This document shows positions 24,288 to 37,877 of a DNA stretch of 64,000 nucleotides, in pieces. Below the pieces are notes generated by a model that saw nothing but the letters and a program-made list of their open reading frames with translations, was not told the DNA's origin and ran no database searches. Source of the DNA: Litoditis marina. Taxonomy: Eukaryota > Nematoda > Chromadorea > Rhabditida > Rhabditidae. Each line of letters opens with the position of its first letter. Within the stretch, counting starts at the first letter, position 1. Location: the NCBI GenBank assembly GCA_964036275.1, contig OZ038438.1, positions 2,424,978 to 2,488,977 on the forward strand. Reading direction: 5' to 3'. The translations under genes were made by a program, and so were the position numbers.

Positions 24288-27200
24288 GGAAGGAAGCGAG
24301 AGTTAGAGAGAAAGAGAGAGAGAGGGAGGGAGGGAGATAGAACTCACAGCAGGAGGTAGATCGGCTCTTCGGGGGAGGTAGATGCAGCACATCATAACGA
24401 CGGTCGAGGAAACCGGACGAAACGTCTTCTCGCACTTTGGGCGCCGAGCCAAACGCCACCAGTTCCTCACTGAATTCAATAAGTACGAAATATGGTACAA
24501 CGAGAAGGAAATAACACATACAGCAGGTACACATTCTAACCTATCAATATCGAAAGCGCTCGCATCGTTCGCCCAAAACTTGAAGCCCATCGACAACTCG
24601 TCCATTTCCTTGTCTATACCGGATGTGCCGTTGTTATCCTTTTGCTCCTGAAAGCAGCAACAAAGTACTGTGTTCTGCTTTTAGAAAGCATTCCAATACT
24701 ACATAGAAAAAGTGAAAGCATAAGTGCATAAGGACACTTTATGAATAAATATCGAGTTTATATATGTTAATCCCACGCAGAAAAATACGGATCATTCAAA
24801 ATTCAAAAGTGTCGTTGTTCATTTAACTATTACAGAATACTAGCCCGCGAATATTGCAATATACCGTGCTCAACTAAACCAATAATGAAAGAATTATCAA
24901 CCAATGAAACCTTTAAAGAAGGACGATTATGTGGTTCAATCCCAACGCTTCAGTCCTTTAAACTGCAATACATTTTTCAAATGCAGTTTAAAGGACCGAT
25001 GACGCGGGATTGGTCCACATACTCGTCCTGCTTTAAGACTAGTATAAACCTTTAGGAACAACTGCAAAAAAGCGCCACGAGTAATAATACAGAGAACACG
25101 GTGATACAGGTGGTTCTATTCTTTTGGAACGTCAAAGTACCTTATTAAATTTCATATTATAGCGAAGGCGACACAAGTAATATTTGATTACCTGTAACCA
25201 CTGCACTAAACTTGGTACACAAACAAACGCCTGTAAAGGGAACAAATAGAAAGGGGGTAGCAAAAAATTTTGCCAGATGAGGATTTTATCACAGAAGATA
25301 TGAATAGAAAAATTAGAATTTTATGGAGAATAACGGGTTACGTATAGGTTTGGATAAGCAATTCAGGTGAAATGAGGCTTTCTTTGTTCTGTACCAAGAA
25401 GATTGACTTAACAGGTTAGCAATAATAGGAACATTGAACGAGTAAATATTTCACAGTAAACAACTTGGCAAAATGAACTTACCGACTTGGAAGGAGAGAG
25501 ATCTTCCTCCATAGAATCTTCATCGGAATAATCCAAAACAGTTGTATCCATTTCTCCATCGCTGTCACACATATCTTCATCAAACAGACCCAGGCTGCAA
25601 AATCATAAATTTCATACATGAAACACAAATTACCAAAATATGCCATTTTGAAGTCAATCTAAAAACTGAAGCATATATATTTGCAGTCAAATTATCGCTT
25701 TAATAAGGAATTTGACGCTAGCGTTTGCGCAATCTCGCGGTATGCAGGGTACGGCACAATGATGCCAAAGCAGTCACGACCCCCTCTTTCCCAAAAGTAA
25801 TACAAATCTCGAAAATAGAGTGGGTGGCGTGTTATAGACTTCAAATCACACCAGCACCCGCGACCACGCTCAAAACATGATTATCGATCGTGCTGTCTAT
25901 TGCCGAATACAATAAATAATCATGCCTTGATATAGCTGTCGCGCCTGCGTATCAAATAAGATAGCATAAATACGAAATATCAGACTTTTAAATTATGCAG
26001 TAGTACAGTGAAGTAAGGAATGTATGATATTCGATTCAGCACTAGTAAGACTTTTTTTTTACGATTTTTCCGACGCAATGGAAAACATACTTGGAGAGAT
26101 TTTCGTATGAGCCACACTTGGATGCAGCACTGCGATTCACACCATCATCCGAACTACTGAAGAATAATACATGAGAAGAAAAGAATTCCAGAATAACAAA
26201 CTCAGACGATCTGATCAGCTCATTATGCGTACAACAGAGGAACAAGCTAGCTGGATATCGGAAACCATTTATTCGAGCATGCACGCGGGGAACCCTATTT
26301 GAAGTGACTATAATCCTTTTCGTTCCCACGTAGAGTTCTACAGTATAATGAAAAGTTCCACTCGGTTTTCCTGAAGATGTTAAGTTTTCGAAAACTTCAA
26401 GATTTCAGTATTCGATTCTGTACCCTCATTGCAATATGCAATCGAACATATTTTGGAGGAGGTCAATGTTTTCGTCGTAAACTATAGCAAGTTCGAACGT
26501 ATACTGTAGGAGTCCGGGTGGGAACGTTCAGGACTATACTAGGGGTTCTGAGCAACTCTAGCCATTCCCATTATTCACGACAGCCATGTGGTGAGAAGCA
26601 GCATGCATCACTCTTACCTAGAAACGAATGGATCAGTGCTAGTTGATCCACTCTTCTGAGCCGTGCTCCAAGAAGTCAACATTGAATGCAGACCGTTCAC
26701 GTAACTGAAAGTTTTTTGATCACCTATCCTTAATTAGATATATTTTCGTTTTTCGATTTATTGTCCTTCGTCTATCGCGAATCTTCATTAGCTCAACCGT
26801 CCATCACTCGACTTTCAATGAACCCGGGTTCTTCCTGAGCAGACCATTTCAGTTTCACTAACCTACTCGGGACCGGAAAACCGCTCTGAAACCGCCCGCT
26901 TCGACCACACTTGGTCGCAGAAGTTGGTTTCAAAGTAGTTTTAACAGAACCAGCCAAGCGCGGTTACTTGGTGAGCGGTCTGGTTTCCGAGAAAGCCGGA
27001 TGAACATGAGATTAGCTAGCGAGGCTGTCTGTACCTGTCCGAGGTCTCCTCTGAATTGGTCGACTCTTCGGCTGCTGGTACGAAGGTGCCGGGAGGGAAA
27101 CGTTCGAACGAATACGAACTGACCATCGGCTCGTCGTCACTCATCGGAGTTCCCATTTCACAGATCTGCACAAGTCGCAAATATTATAAATCTTCAAAGG

Positions 27201-30200
27201 AAGATATTACTCGGTGAAATGAAATGTGTAATGCGGCGGCACGTCCTATCGATCCACATTTTGCAAAACTAATTTTGAACTTCAGTAAACCCCACAAAAT
27301 GTAAGACTGAGCCAAATTAGGGAGACAACATTTATGAGTAAGTGTCACCACAGTAGAACATTGGCTGGCTGAGATAGTCGAAATGAGGTCATTCAACTGG
27401 TACCTTCACCGTAGCTCATTTTCTAATCGCAACAGTGCTGCGGAGAGGGTGGAAAACCTCCCGTATTTTTTGATTTGGTTTTTGTCCATGAAAACCGAAT
27501 ACTAAACGTCTTTGCCTTTGAAACTTTTTAGTTTTTCATTTTAGAAAACACATACATTTTAATAATCCATTCCCTATACCTGAACCTTCTGCCGACGTGT
27601 CCGTATATATTCTATTTCACCCCCAGTCAAAAACTAATCAAAAATCCACGTTTTCCATGTTTCTGTGATGTATGGATTTAGGAAAATACAACAGTACGTT
27701 GAATGACCAACTTCCGCAACATGTGCCGAATTTGTATGTTAGATGGTTGGCTAGAGAATGGGTGCTCAAATAATTATACAGTTACGTATATATTCGGACT
27801 AATGATGCAACTTTTGCAAATGCAACCAATATCGGGAATGATTAGTAGATGTGTTGGAGCTGCGCGGGTTACCTGTGAGTCCATTATGGAGAGTCCTGTG
27901 ACGGAATGATCGTAGAAGGTGCTGATAAAGTGACCCAAGTCTTGGTAAGCAGCAGTATTCACCTAAATAAGTGAGGTATAGAACCGGACGCTAACCTAAA
28001 ACTGGACCATGTAGTATTTACAGTAGAATAAGAACACAGAGAAGTGAAAAAAAAAACTAACCCATCGACTAGAATCATGCAACAGTTTAACGAAACGAGG
28101 AGACAGGACTTTAAATCTGGTCTGCTTCGATGAATATTTGGCGATCTGTAAACGAAGATGTGTGGACCAAAAATTAAAGAGTACACCGAGGGCTATACTA
28201 TTAGAAGTTCTTTTTTTATAAATTTGACGGTTTGAGAAAAAGCAATCCGACAGAAGAGAGAAAATCCGTTTTCATTTCGCGTTTTTGGATAACGGTTTTC
28301 GAATATTCTGTCCTATTTCCCAGCCCGGCAGAATGGCTGACAATGCAATGATGCTCTCCCAGAGTGAATATGTTGAAAGCATCGCACATAGTAAGCAGAG
28401 TTTCGACGCATAACGTTTCCAAGAGAGTCTTTATGTTCCAAACCGAAAAACTTAGTTCGCGGACGAAACAAACATATTCCAAGTTAGGGAGCTACTTCAC
28501 AGTTTACATTGGTATTCAGGCCAATTACACAAGCAACCGGGTTGCATGCAATCAAAATGCAACCGGGTTGCATGTGTAAAGACAGTTCGGTTGCTTTCCA
28601 AATGCAACCAAAGCACCCAAAATGCATTAAAAACAGGAAAATGCCCAAAAATTGAGTGTTTGGTTGCATTTGAAAAGCAACCGGAAGCAACCAAATTTTC
28701 TTAACACATGCAACTTGGTTGCATTTTGGTTGCATGCAACCTGGTTGGATGTGTAAACCGCCTGGTAGGCCAAGGCCTGGTATTCACAAGTAGTCGAAGG
28801 ACTTTTAGTCTATTTATTATGATTATTCTTCAGCCGGTAGTGGCAAGCGGAGTAAATCGTACCCGAACGAAGACCTCACAGATGGCTTTCCTGACACCCC
28901 AGTTCGAATCCTCACTCAGGCTCACAATATGAGGAACAATGAACTGCAAGGGGCAATAATGTACTATATCATATATATGTGTTTGTGAAATATTCCCAAT
29001 TACATGAGCTGATTTTCTTTAGAGAAAAATATTCAAACTCCAAGCAAAACGCGTTGAATGTTCTACGTGCATACACTGGCCAATTTTTTCTAGATATCCA
29101 CGAAAATCTTTAAAAAAAAAGGCTCCTTCCTACTGAACCTGAGAAAATTGAGAATTTCTTGCAGCGAAATTACAAAATTCGACGTATTTCAATCCGGAAA
29201 AAGATTCCACTTTCAAGAATAGCCTTTCCTAAGTTGAGATAAATCCAATAATTGCAAAGCAGAATGTTGGGCTTTGAGGGAGCACAAAACACCATGATAC
29301 GCAAGAGGAGATTGAAAGCCAGAAAAATGTAATTTGCTCGTACGAAAGTGCCAGAAAACATTCTGGAAAAGCCCGCAAACATACCGCTTCTACAAAACGT
29401 TCACCGAATAGATTGCACAAATCCGCAAAGATGGAAATAGCAGCCTGCAAAATGATAATATTCCATAATTATATTTCGTGGTGAAACCAAATCATCAATG
29501 ATTTGAAAATTGTTTTATTTGAAGAGGTTAGACATTCGTGATCGAAGACATAGCAATTTAAGAAGCAGTAGTACGAGAGAAATAAGTTCGATCGATTTCT
29601 GATACTTCTACACAACTACTGACTGCAAGCGGGTGAGCTGCACATTTCCCAAATCCAAGTAGTTGCCACCAAACTGCCTTCTCAGTCACCGGTTCAATAG
29701 CTGTTCTCATGAGATATATTATATATAGCACACCATGTTAAACGCCCATGATTGAAATTCGCCTCGTGACCTGACTACTATTCTAAAAATAACTAAAACA
29801 GCTCATTCATGAGCCAAAGTTCAGTCAGATAGGCCAACAAAACTCGTCATAATCGCAAAATACATCACACAGAAACATCAGTCTTCAGCATTAATCTTGC
29901 GTCTCCCACAAGCATGCCACAGTTACACTGTTACTATCATGGCTAAACACTGCATGGTTCAACTAATCTTCAAGCTACGAGTTAGTCTAAAAGCATATTT
30001 AGGCACATTTAAGATGTGTTGAAGAGACCAAACACGTGTACAAACCTACTAGTTTCCTCTAGTTATCAATAGACCAGTTTTCCTTTTGTTTGGCAACTAT
30101 TTGGCAAGCGGTTAGAGGAACCAAGTTACCATAGTAGTAATACAGCGAAGATAAATATATAATCACATTTGAAGCTCTCATATATGCATCATAAAACATT

Positions 30201-33200
30201 CTTCCGTACATTTCATGTTTCTCTAAACAATGTTCATCGCACCAGTCCTTGGAAGAAAGCATGAACCCCGAACATTCACAGTGTAACTACCAGCGAGGGA
30301 AAACCCAGGCAATGAGGAGCCAGAAATTGGGCAAAAAAATGAACAATCATTTTCTGTCCATTCGAAAAATATTGGGTTCTACCTCAACATGCGCATTCAT
30401 ATAGTCTGATAAAATCTACTTCCAATATATCATAGGTGGGATAGTGTGAGTTTCCAGAGTTAAACATCCCCCACCGTAAAAAGTGAATCGTTATAGGTCT
30501 TACATAGGTTAATTTCAGAAAACACGGGAAATAGTTACAGGTCCCTACCTGAATCGCATATATTCAGTCAGCTAAAACCGGCGACGTGTACCACCTATGA
30601 TATTTATTCAAAAGTTAACGCAAAACCAAAGTATCCACTATCCGGCTGAGTTTAAATAATTTTCATTCATTTATTTGTTTGTTCACTATACGCAACTATG
30701 CGCTCGATTGGATTAAACAGCTTATTTTAGTCATATGAACGTAGTCCTGTATCAACTCTCAAACCCATAGCAACGACCTAGTTCAGAGGTCATAGTAGCT
30801 CTAGACTCATGACTACCATTAATTGATCCTTTACAATATATTAGTTAGCGCATTTCCAGATGAAATGCTGCAATACGCCATAAATAGAGCAACTCAGATA
30901 GCAGAAACCCCAGAACAACTACTGATGCAAATTATAATTCCTTAATGGATAAAAACGTAAAATTGAACGGAACAGCTTGATAAATACTATAACAACGTGT
31001 ATTGTCTTAAAGCTCAGTTCAGTTATCACAGCTAATACTTTACTTTCTTAAGTCCAGTTTTTAACTAGTGTGTTTTCATTTTAAATTTGTCATACATATT
31101 GCATCAGTCGTATTACTCATCTTCCCTCGCCACTTCGTCATTCCCCTTTTCCTCTGCAATGTGAACAACGTCATAGCTGTATGGCATTCGTTCTTCAATA
31201 TTGCAGCCCGGAACTCGTCCTGCCTCCCTTCAAACCAGCCTGTTGACTCTGACATTGGCTGCGTGCCGAACCCACGTCCTTTTTTACCGACCGAAATTCT
31301 ATTTACACTAGTGTTTGCCATGCGTTCGTCGTCTCCATCCTCTGCCTACCCACTTTTCGCACATGAACCGTTGGATGGCGGAGGAAATGCGAGTATCTGG
31401 CAATGTAGTTATCGAAGATCCAGCCACGGTCCGAAATCGCATCACAACTCACAACTCGACACAGTACCTATAACAAGCACCAACTTAGAGAAGACACACA
31501 AATAATAATAGAAATAGTTGCAACACTATGGTAGGGCTGTAGAGGGGCAGGGTTGGATTAGAGGCGGCCTTTGCTCATTACAGCACATCAAAGCTGGCTG
31601 TGATATGAACTCAAGTCTACAAATCACCCACCACTTTGACGTGCCGGTAGTGAGCCGAGCCTGGGTGGGCTGTAAGAGCAAGGGTTCCAAGGGGATACTG
31701 ACTAGTCGGAATCAGAGCAAGCAGACATCAGACTATCTGTTAGGGGAAATTGCAATGCACTGGTACGTGGGATGCCACCTGCCAGCAACAGCTGCGCGCC
31801 AAATGCGCATACCGATAAAAAAATGATCCAAAGCCGCTCACGCGCCAAGAGATGAAGATCAAACGAAGGTGTTTGTTAAACACATGGGGGACTCAGTTTG
31901 AAAAATGAATAGGAAAACCTTGTACGTACAGTGACGTCTACTCGGGAGGCGAAAAACAGAATAGTGATACGGCCAAAAAAGCGTCTCACTACCCATGTCT
32001 TTCACCACCAAAGCGACTCATACAGAGGGTGTCTGGTGGGTGTCAGTAAACAGTATGAATCCTACTCTAACTAGGGTACTGCGTTTGTGCCCAAATCCCA
32101 CCACAGTAGCCAATCATGCAATATGCTACGCTACACTGTAAGCAGCGACTTTTTGTAGACTACATCGAAATAAAAGAAATAAACCATATGAAGGAAGCGT
32201 GACAGCAGCAGTAACATATTGCATCTTGGACTATGGTGACGGGTGTAGAGGGACATTAGGGTAACTGTCAGCTAACAGTAAGGGAGAATAATGGAGGCAA
32301 AGGGCCTCGTACCGTGGCAATCTCGACACGATGCTCTCCATCTTCCTCCTCGCAATGAGACACCAAATCAAATAGATGGGGAATAATCACGTCCCGCAGC
32401 ACTTCTGAAAACGAATAGCAGGAATGACTACGTTTATCAAACTGCGACTGGCAGAACAAGGGAATACTGATAAATAGTGGTGATAAGGAATGTGCTAAAA
32501 TTGCATAAAAGAAGCACCTTGTGGCAGCCGCTGGCGCTCCAATAATACGCCGACTGCAAATACAGCTTGATGACGGAACTGAAAAGAGAAAGTAATGCAA
32601 ACAGGGGAAGAAGAAATGAAAGCGGTTGTGGGGAACAGGCGGGAACGAAGGCACCCGCTGGATGGCGCACACGCGCAACAAACACGCTCACGTTGTTCAA
32701 GTAAGAGGCGGGACTAGCTGGCAGCAACCAATCGGAGACTAGCTGGCAACCCGCGCCATTGTCAATCGGGCAGAGCAGACAGCTAGAGAGCCAGACATGC
32801 AGACACAACAAAATGATAACACACCAGCGAGCGCGGTGCAGAGAAACTGCCGCGGCAAAAAAACCAAAGGACGAAGGCTAGGCAGCAGCGCAATAAAGAG
32901 AGAGCAAACGAGCAGAAAGTCGTCGGGCAACAGACGCAGAGAAAGATGCGCAACCCTTGTGCAACCAAAATCTAAATGAAACTGCATTGAGCAGATACAT
33001 ACATACTTTTACGCAAATATCTGTGCGATATATTTCTGCTGAATATCTACAATAAACTGAGAGCATCACAGGAGCCTGCGAAATCATAGTATAAGATCAG
33101 TTTTTTCTGCGAAAGTTTTTGAAAGCGAATTTTAATTGAGGTTCGTTTTCCAAGGCCAAACATTACAAAACCGGGAATGAAAACTGGTTGCGAGAACGCA

Positions 33201-36200
33201 ATCGCTAAGGTGACCCTGGAGTGTGTTGATGCATGACCTTGAAAAAGGCTGCGAAATAATTCATAATAATAAAAGTCACAATCATAGAGTTCTGCTATGT
33301 AATGCAGCTGTACACAGTTCTAATAAAAGATTACCACCTTTGCTCAAGTACTAAGTTAACGTGAGATGTCATGCCAGGATGCTCAAGGGCAGTTCAAATT
33401 TAGTTTTCGAATCGGCGACCTCGCTACTAAGCCAGTGAAGGGCGAATGTTATTGCAGCCAACCAAAAAAAGAAAGGCAGAAACAATTTTCTGCACTATCT
33501 AGGCAGTAGTGCTATTTCAGCGGATAAATATAGGTCTTCGCCAAGCAGGTACTAAATATAGGCTCAAGTTACTAACTTCATAAACTGATAGCATTTCAGT
33601 AAACATCTGGTTTCTTTTTGAACACTGACAAACGTTCCTGCTCGCAATTTCCGATTACCCAAATTGCAACCAGCTTCAACTGTATATCCGGCTTGTTTCT
33701 GATGAACGTATACCATATACGTACTTACAGACTTACACCTAGAGTCCAAAAATCTAAAACTTGCCTACCCAACTACTATTCAATGATGTGCATTTCACTG
33801 CACTTGAAGAACACTTTTAGTTTTCGAATTAGATGCCCCAGCGTTCCAAGCGCTCTTCGAGCCATGACCCAACGTTCAAACTGTTTCAAGCAAACAGTGC
33901 AAATCGAATCGACATGTGGCATTTCACATTGGCATTCGGGGCGCACATTCACAGCCAGATGAATCGATAGAACAGTGCGTCATTGTCTGATTCAGCAATA
34001 CCATCCCCCCCCCCTCTCTCTCCGTTTGAAAAACGACAAACCACAAAATGGGAACACATAGCTGAGAGCCAATCGGACAAGTACACAAAAAGCAACTACT
34101 TGGGAAAATAGAAACCCTCCGCTCTTCTCCCTCACTACACATCAGTTTCTATACCGTATGAATATTCAAAGCGAGAGAATTTTCATCTCCAAGACATCTC
34201 TTTCACCAATCACATATGCCAGCAGACATAAAAACCAATGCGATAAAAAGGGGCGCGGGCCGGCTCCCCTGCCCCTGAAAAAATCGAACCGAAACGACGG
34301 CGCCGATAAGCAGAATAAAAAGCAAGCAAAAACTGCGGGGCTGGTTGAACGACCAACACACTACAGCTATACGAAATATACTCCCGTCTATAGGGCAAAA
34401 TAACACAATGTCAAGTGGTTGAGCCGTCACATACTATGATTGGTGACTGACATGAATGGTGAACTTCAATAGGAATCCGTACGTACTGTGTTGAGTTGCA
34501 ATATACATCTAATATTTCTTTCACCCAAAAAGTTGGTGTTACCGTATATGGCCAACCCTTCAAGACACGCGCCTACCCTTCAAAGTGAAACAGGCGACTG
34601 ACAGGCGATAACAGGATGATGGCTGGCAATACGCCGCAATAACGTTGGCTTCATCTTAATCCCTAAGTGTTCGTTTATCAAAACGTGTAGAGATCTGCGT
34701 TTTTCAGTATTTTTTTTAGGTTTTGTTAACATACATTTATAAGAAAGTATACCACTGCAATAATTTTACCTAGCCACTAGAATAGCTGGAACACAAGGTG
34801 AGATGTAAATTGAGTAAATGAGAGAATATTTTCAATAATCATTACATTACGTCTTGAAAAACCATATGATAGACTGTCTGAACTTTCGGACATTCTTTTA
34901 AGTAAAGATATAAGTATCAATAGTACAACACTACTAATACATCATATATGAGAACATATAGAACACAATATAGATAGAATGAAACCTATATTGGAAGAAA
35001 CTACACATCAAAGTGGTATGAGAATTCGATTAGTAGTTAGTTTCTTTTCCCTGAAAGCAAAATTGGTTCAGCTGACAAATGCATAATTCGCAATTCGGAA
35101 AGAACTGGTTTATACTATGAATTTTAGCTACCTTATTGCAGGGGACAGAAAGTAGGATAATTCAAAGGTCTCGACCCACGCTACGAGATTTTTTTTCCTC
35201 AACAAACGGAATAATCGAACTAAAAGTCTGTCAATTATTCGCAAGCATTCCGTATGCGAAAGAACGCTTTAGATGCTCAAAATAGCATACAATGCTGCCA
35301 AATTGAATGGCCGATAAGTTTTGTATTTTCGAACGTATTTCGCTAAAATTATTCACGAGAAAGAGACAAGCAGACAAGCCAGTGAAATGTTTTAGAGTGT
35401 ATATCTGATTTGTATTCAACTATAAATAGTTGAAATTGACAGCACGGAACAATTTTCCTACCGTCTGGCTCTCGATTTTGTGAAAAACGGCTGGTGGTGG
35501 AAAGAGTAGTTTTCGCGAAAGAGAGGAGATAACGTGATCAACTAACTGATGAGTAATATTGAAATATTCAAAAATGGTGAAACGGTCGAAAGTCAAAGTT
35601 GCCAAACGAGTAGCAAAAACAAAAGTTAGAGCACAATAATTTAAGCTGATACAACGATTTTGTAGCAGTATTTTCTAATTATACAACACCCTGGTGCTTC
35701 TTTCATGCACAGGCAGTCATGGTCGTATTATTAGGGGTAGACTCCCATCATTCTCCACAACCTCTGCAAAAAGTTTTTCTACTAAATGGTATTGTAGGCT
35801 AAGAAACTCAATTGGCAGTCTGTTGCGAATTCCAGCTTTAGGATGAACACAGAACTCCTCTAGAATAGAATATAAAAGCATAGTAGCTAAGCACCCCTAA
35901 GGTTACGTCTCTTTGGCTATATTCCATTTTGATCACTAAAAATAGTGAATCTAGCATGCGGTTGGAATGTATAGGCTAATGAACAGCCAGAAGTCACTAA
36001 ACAGAACTAATTTCGAGAAAAATGTTCCCGAATAAGCAATACCGCCATATTGCAACCACGCAAAATTTGAACAGTGAGGGTGCGACAGACGGGTGTTTAT
36101 TACCAACGTGCAAATCATGATTATGGATTGAGCTCCGGAACAACATGAAATGGCCTACAAAGTGGTGGACAGCAACAGGTAACAAGAAGAGGTGGAAGGG

Positions 36201-37877
36201 AGATCAGAGTGAAATCATAACATTTGAAAGATACTCTAAATCACGAACCTAATATGATTCGCTAGAGAATTATGCACAGGGAAGCCTTGAAGCATGATGC
36301 ACACATATTCAAAGTGGAATATTGAAGCTTGAAAAATTGAGGGAGAGACGACTGTCACGCAACACACTCACAAACACGCCAGCATAACAATAACAGAATA
36401 AGCCCTCAAACATAAAGTCCTTAATTGTTAAGGAATTTTTTCTTGAACACCACGCTTTTATCGTCAGCCATAGGCCCATAGGTAGCATTTCCAACAAATG
36501 GGGCGAACGCATACTCATTTTAACAACTCCAATAAAGTTGGTGTTCGCTTTTGGAAACTACTAGAAACACCGTATATAAGAAACATTATCGTTTTTGTAG
36601 TTCGTATCAGTAATTTATCCACTAAAATTCAAATTTTAACCTATCAGAAAAGTTATCGAACTTACAGCATCTTGACCATATAGACTCCGCACAAGATATT
36701 GGATGAGTTCCTCGAAATAGCAACTGAAGCAGGGGAGTTGACTGGCGGTTTCTACGAGAAACGGTAGAGGATCCAAAACAGCACCAGGTCCACGATTCAC
36801 GTTGGATGGCACAACTGAAGCAAAAATACAATGAGCCGCAAGTTCGGTACTTGGTGATCTGAGCATCAAATGCTTACAAATCTGCGTGTTTCGCAAAAAT
36901 CAAATGATGAAGTTATGAGTAATTGAACTGAGGAGGAACTGATTCTTCATTGGTAAAACAGCGGTAATAACGTTTCCGGTATTGAAGTTCGGTCCCTCAC
37001 TCGTTGAAGTTTGACCCCCCCCCCCCCCCAACATTGATCAGTGGGGGGGGGGGGTCATACTTTCAACTTTCCCAAAAAAAAATTCAGTTCTCCGCAAAAC
37101 TCGGTGGAATTTTTTTGTGCCAAATATCTTTTTCGGAAACCGATTTCTTTCCTTATAATAATCAGACCTTAATGGTGTATAAGCGCTTTCACTGATTGGG
37201 CTAGAAACAATATTTTCCTTTGCGTACGGTTCACAAAGGGGAGAAGGTTGTGAACTGGTGACGAGAAAGCGACTTAACGTATGAACAGATCTCGTGTTCG
37301 GTAAGAGGTAAGACTAGCCTATGAGCTTCAATTAAGAGCCAAAACCACTTACCTGGTAACTTAGTCCACTCCACCACTACATCAAAGGCTGCTTTCATCA
37401 ACCGTTCGTAATTTTCGGTAGATGGTTGCATTCGTTCCATGATTTTGATCATTTCCGAAAAAGCGTATTCGCTGAAACAGAATACAAGTATGAAACAGCA
37501 GGTTCCATACCTCTTATATGTCTCTGTCCTTTGCGTGATTTATGCACTATTCACGACTCTTATGGCAAATAGTTGTTATTCTGTAAATTACCATAGATCT
37601 TCCTGATTGCTTTTCGTCGACGCGATGATATTATATAACGAAGAGGCATCTCGCGGAGCAGACACCCAATCCGGCGTCACTGGTCCTGCACTCGAATCAT
37701 CCTCAGCATCTGAAAGTAGCAACAACAATACTTCGAGGATATTAGAATTTCGGACAACCTTTCACTCGAAGTGTATATATTTCTAGATATAGAAACATTT
37801 GAAATGAACTACGCCTCACCTTGAAAATAAATCACATCATCATCGTCTTCGCTGGATCCAACATGTGAGGAAGACAT
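19880..37877 (-). CDS. PPP4R1: PP4 regulatory subunit 1 (HEAT-repeat scaffold), 27 exons, about 982 aa
   Basis: Exons in transcript order: 37877-37820, 37709-37592, 37471-37353, 36814-36666, 32578-32518, 32404-32313, 29444-29385, 28943-28863, 28145-28062, 27962-27873, 27165-27035, 26704-26618, 26156-26091, 25594-25483, 25230-25192, 24647-24541, 24469-24348, 24151-24049, 23804-23681, 23321-23145, 22795-22692, 22427-22370, 22124-22018, 21669-21587, 21272-21080, 20525-20425 and 20202-19880 (TAA). The sum is 2949 nt in one frame. Recognition rests on blocks like human PPP4R1: [122 protein letters not shown], and a Ser/Asp-rich end [10 protein letters not shown]- and C-terminal HEAT arrays flank an acidic linker ([10 protein letters not shown]), as in the family (about 950 aa). 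It should scaffold the PP4 catalytic subunit, as in other animals. The N-terminus is uncertain: an in-frame upstream exon (38443-38322) could add about 40 residues. Confidence 0.92.
22452..22652. repeat. Poly-C/poly-G block element in a PPP4R1 intron
   Basis: Repeated C6-C9 runs and a G14 run, spaced by short phrases such as ACATTTAACTTTAG. The block is flanked by the direct repeat GTCAACGGGG (22452-22461 and 22643-22652), which may be a target-site duplication. Confidence 0.6.
24238..24340. repeat. (GA)n microsatellite
   Basis: Nearly pure GA for about 45 bases, then GA-rich DNA. It is just downstream of a PPP4R1 exon donor, so the pre-mRNA reads (CU)n. Confidence 0.85.
24913..25036. repeat. 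124-bp TTAA-flanked foldback MITE, copy 2
   Basis: Same length and arms as 17830-17953, again bounded by TTAA on both sides (TTAAAGAAGG and CTGCTTTAA). Lies in a PPP4R1 intron. Confidence 0.85.
28525..28756. repeat. Foldback element with GGTTGCAT motifs
   Basis: Arms TTACACAAGCAACCGGGTTG and its inverse ending GGATGTGTAA, with many internal TTGCATT/AATGCAA repeats. Lies in a PPP4R1 intron. A related fragment is near 44040-44120. Confidence 0.75.
29445..32312. other. Long PPP4R1 intron
   Basis: A 2.9-kb intron. One GC-richer stretch (about 31060-31840) carries open frames on both strands but no recognisable protein, and may be a decayed mobile element. I see no nested gene that I can support. 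Confidence 0.4.
32579..36665. other. Longest PPP4R1 intron (4.1 kb)
   Basis: Separates two exons of the first HEAT block. I found no coding exon, RNA gene or well-formed repeat in it apart from short A- and T-rich runs. Confidence 0.4.
37011..37066. repeat. Short poly-C/poly-G block element
   Basis: GTTTGACCCCCCC followed by a G13 run and TCATACTTTCAACTTTCCC. It shares phrases with the larger blocks at 40301-40702 and 57558-57941. Lies in a PPP4R1 intron. Confidence 0.6.

Noticed and set aside
23944..24534. 196-aa minus-strand frame
   Set aside because: It runs through a true PPP4R1 exon in the wrong frame and then through a (CT)n repeat.
31060..31840. GC-richer stretch with frames on both strands inside a PPP4R1 intron
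   Set aside because: Suspected old mobile element, but no transposase, reverse transcriptase or terminal repeats could be recognised.
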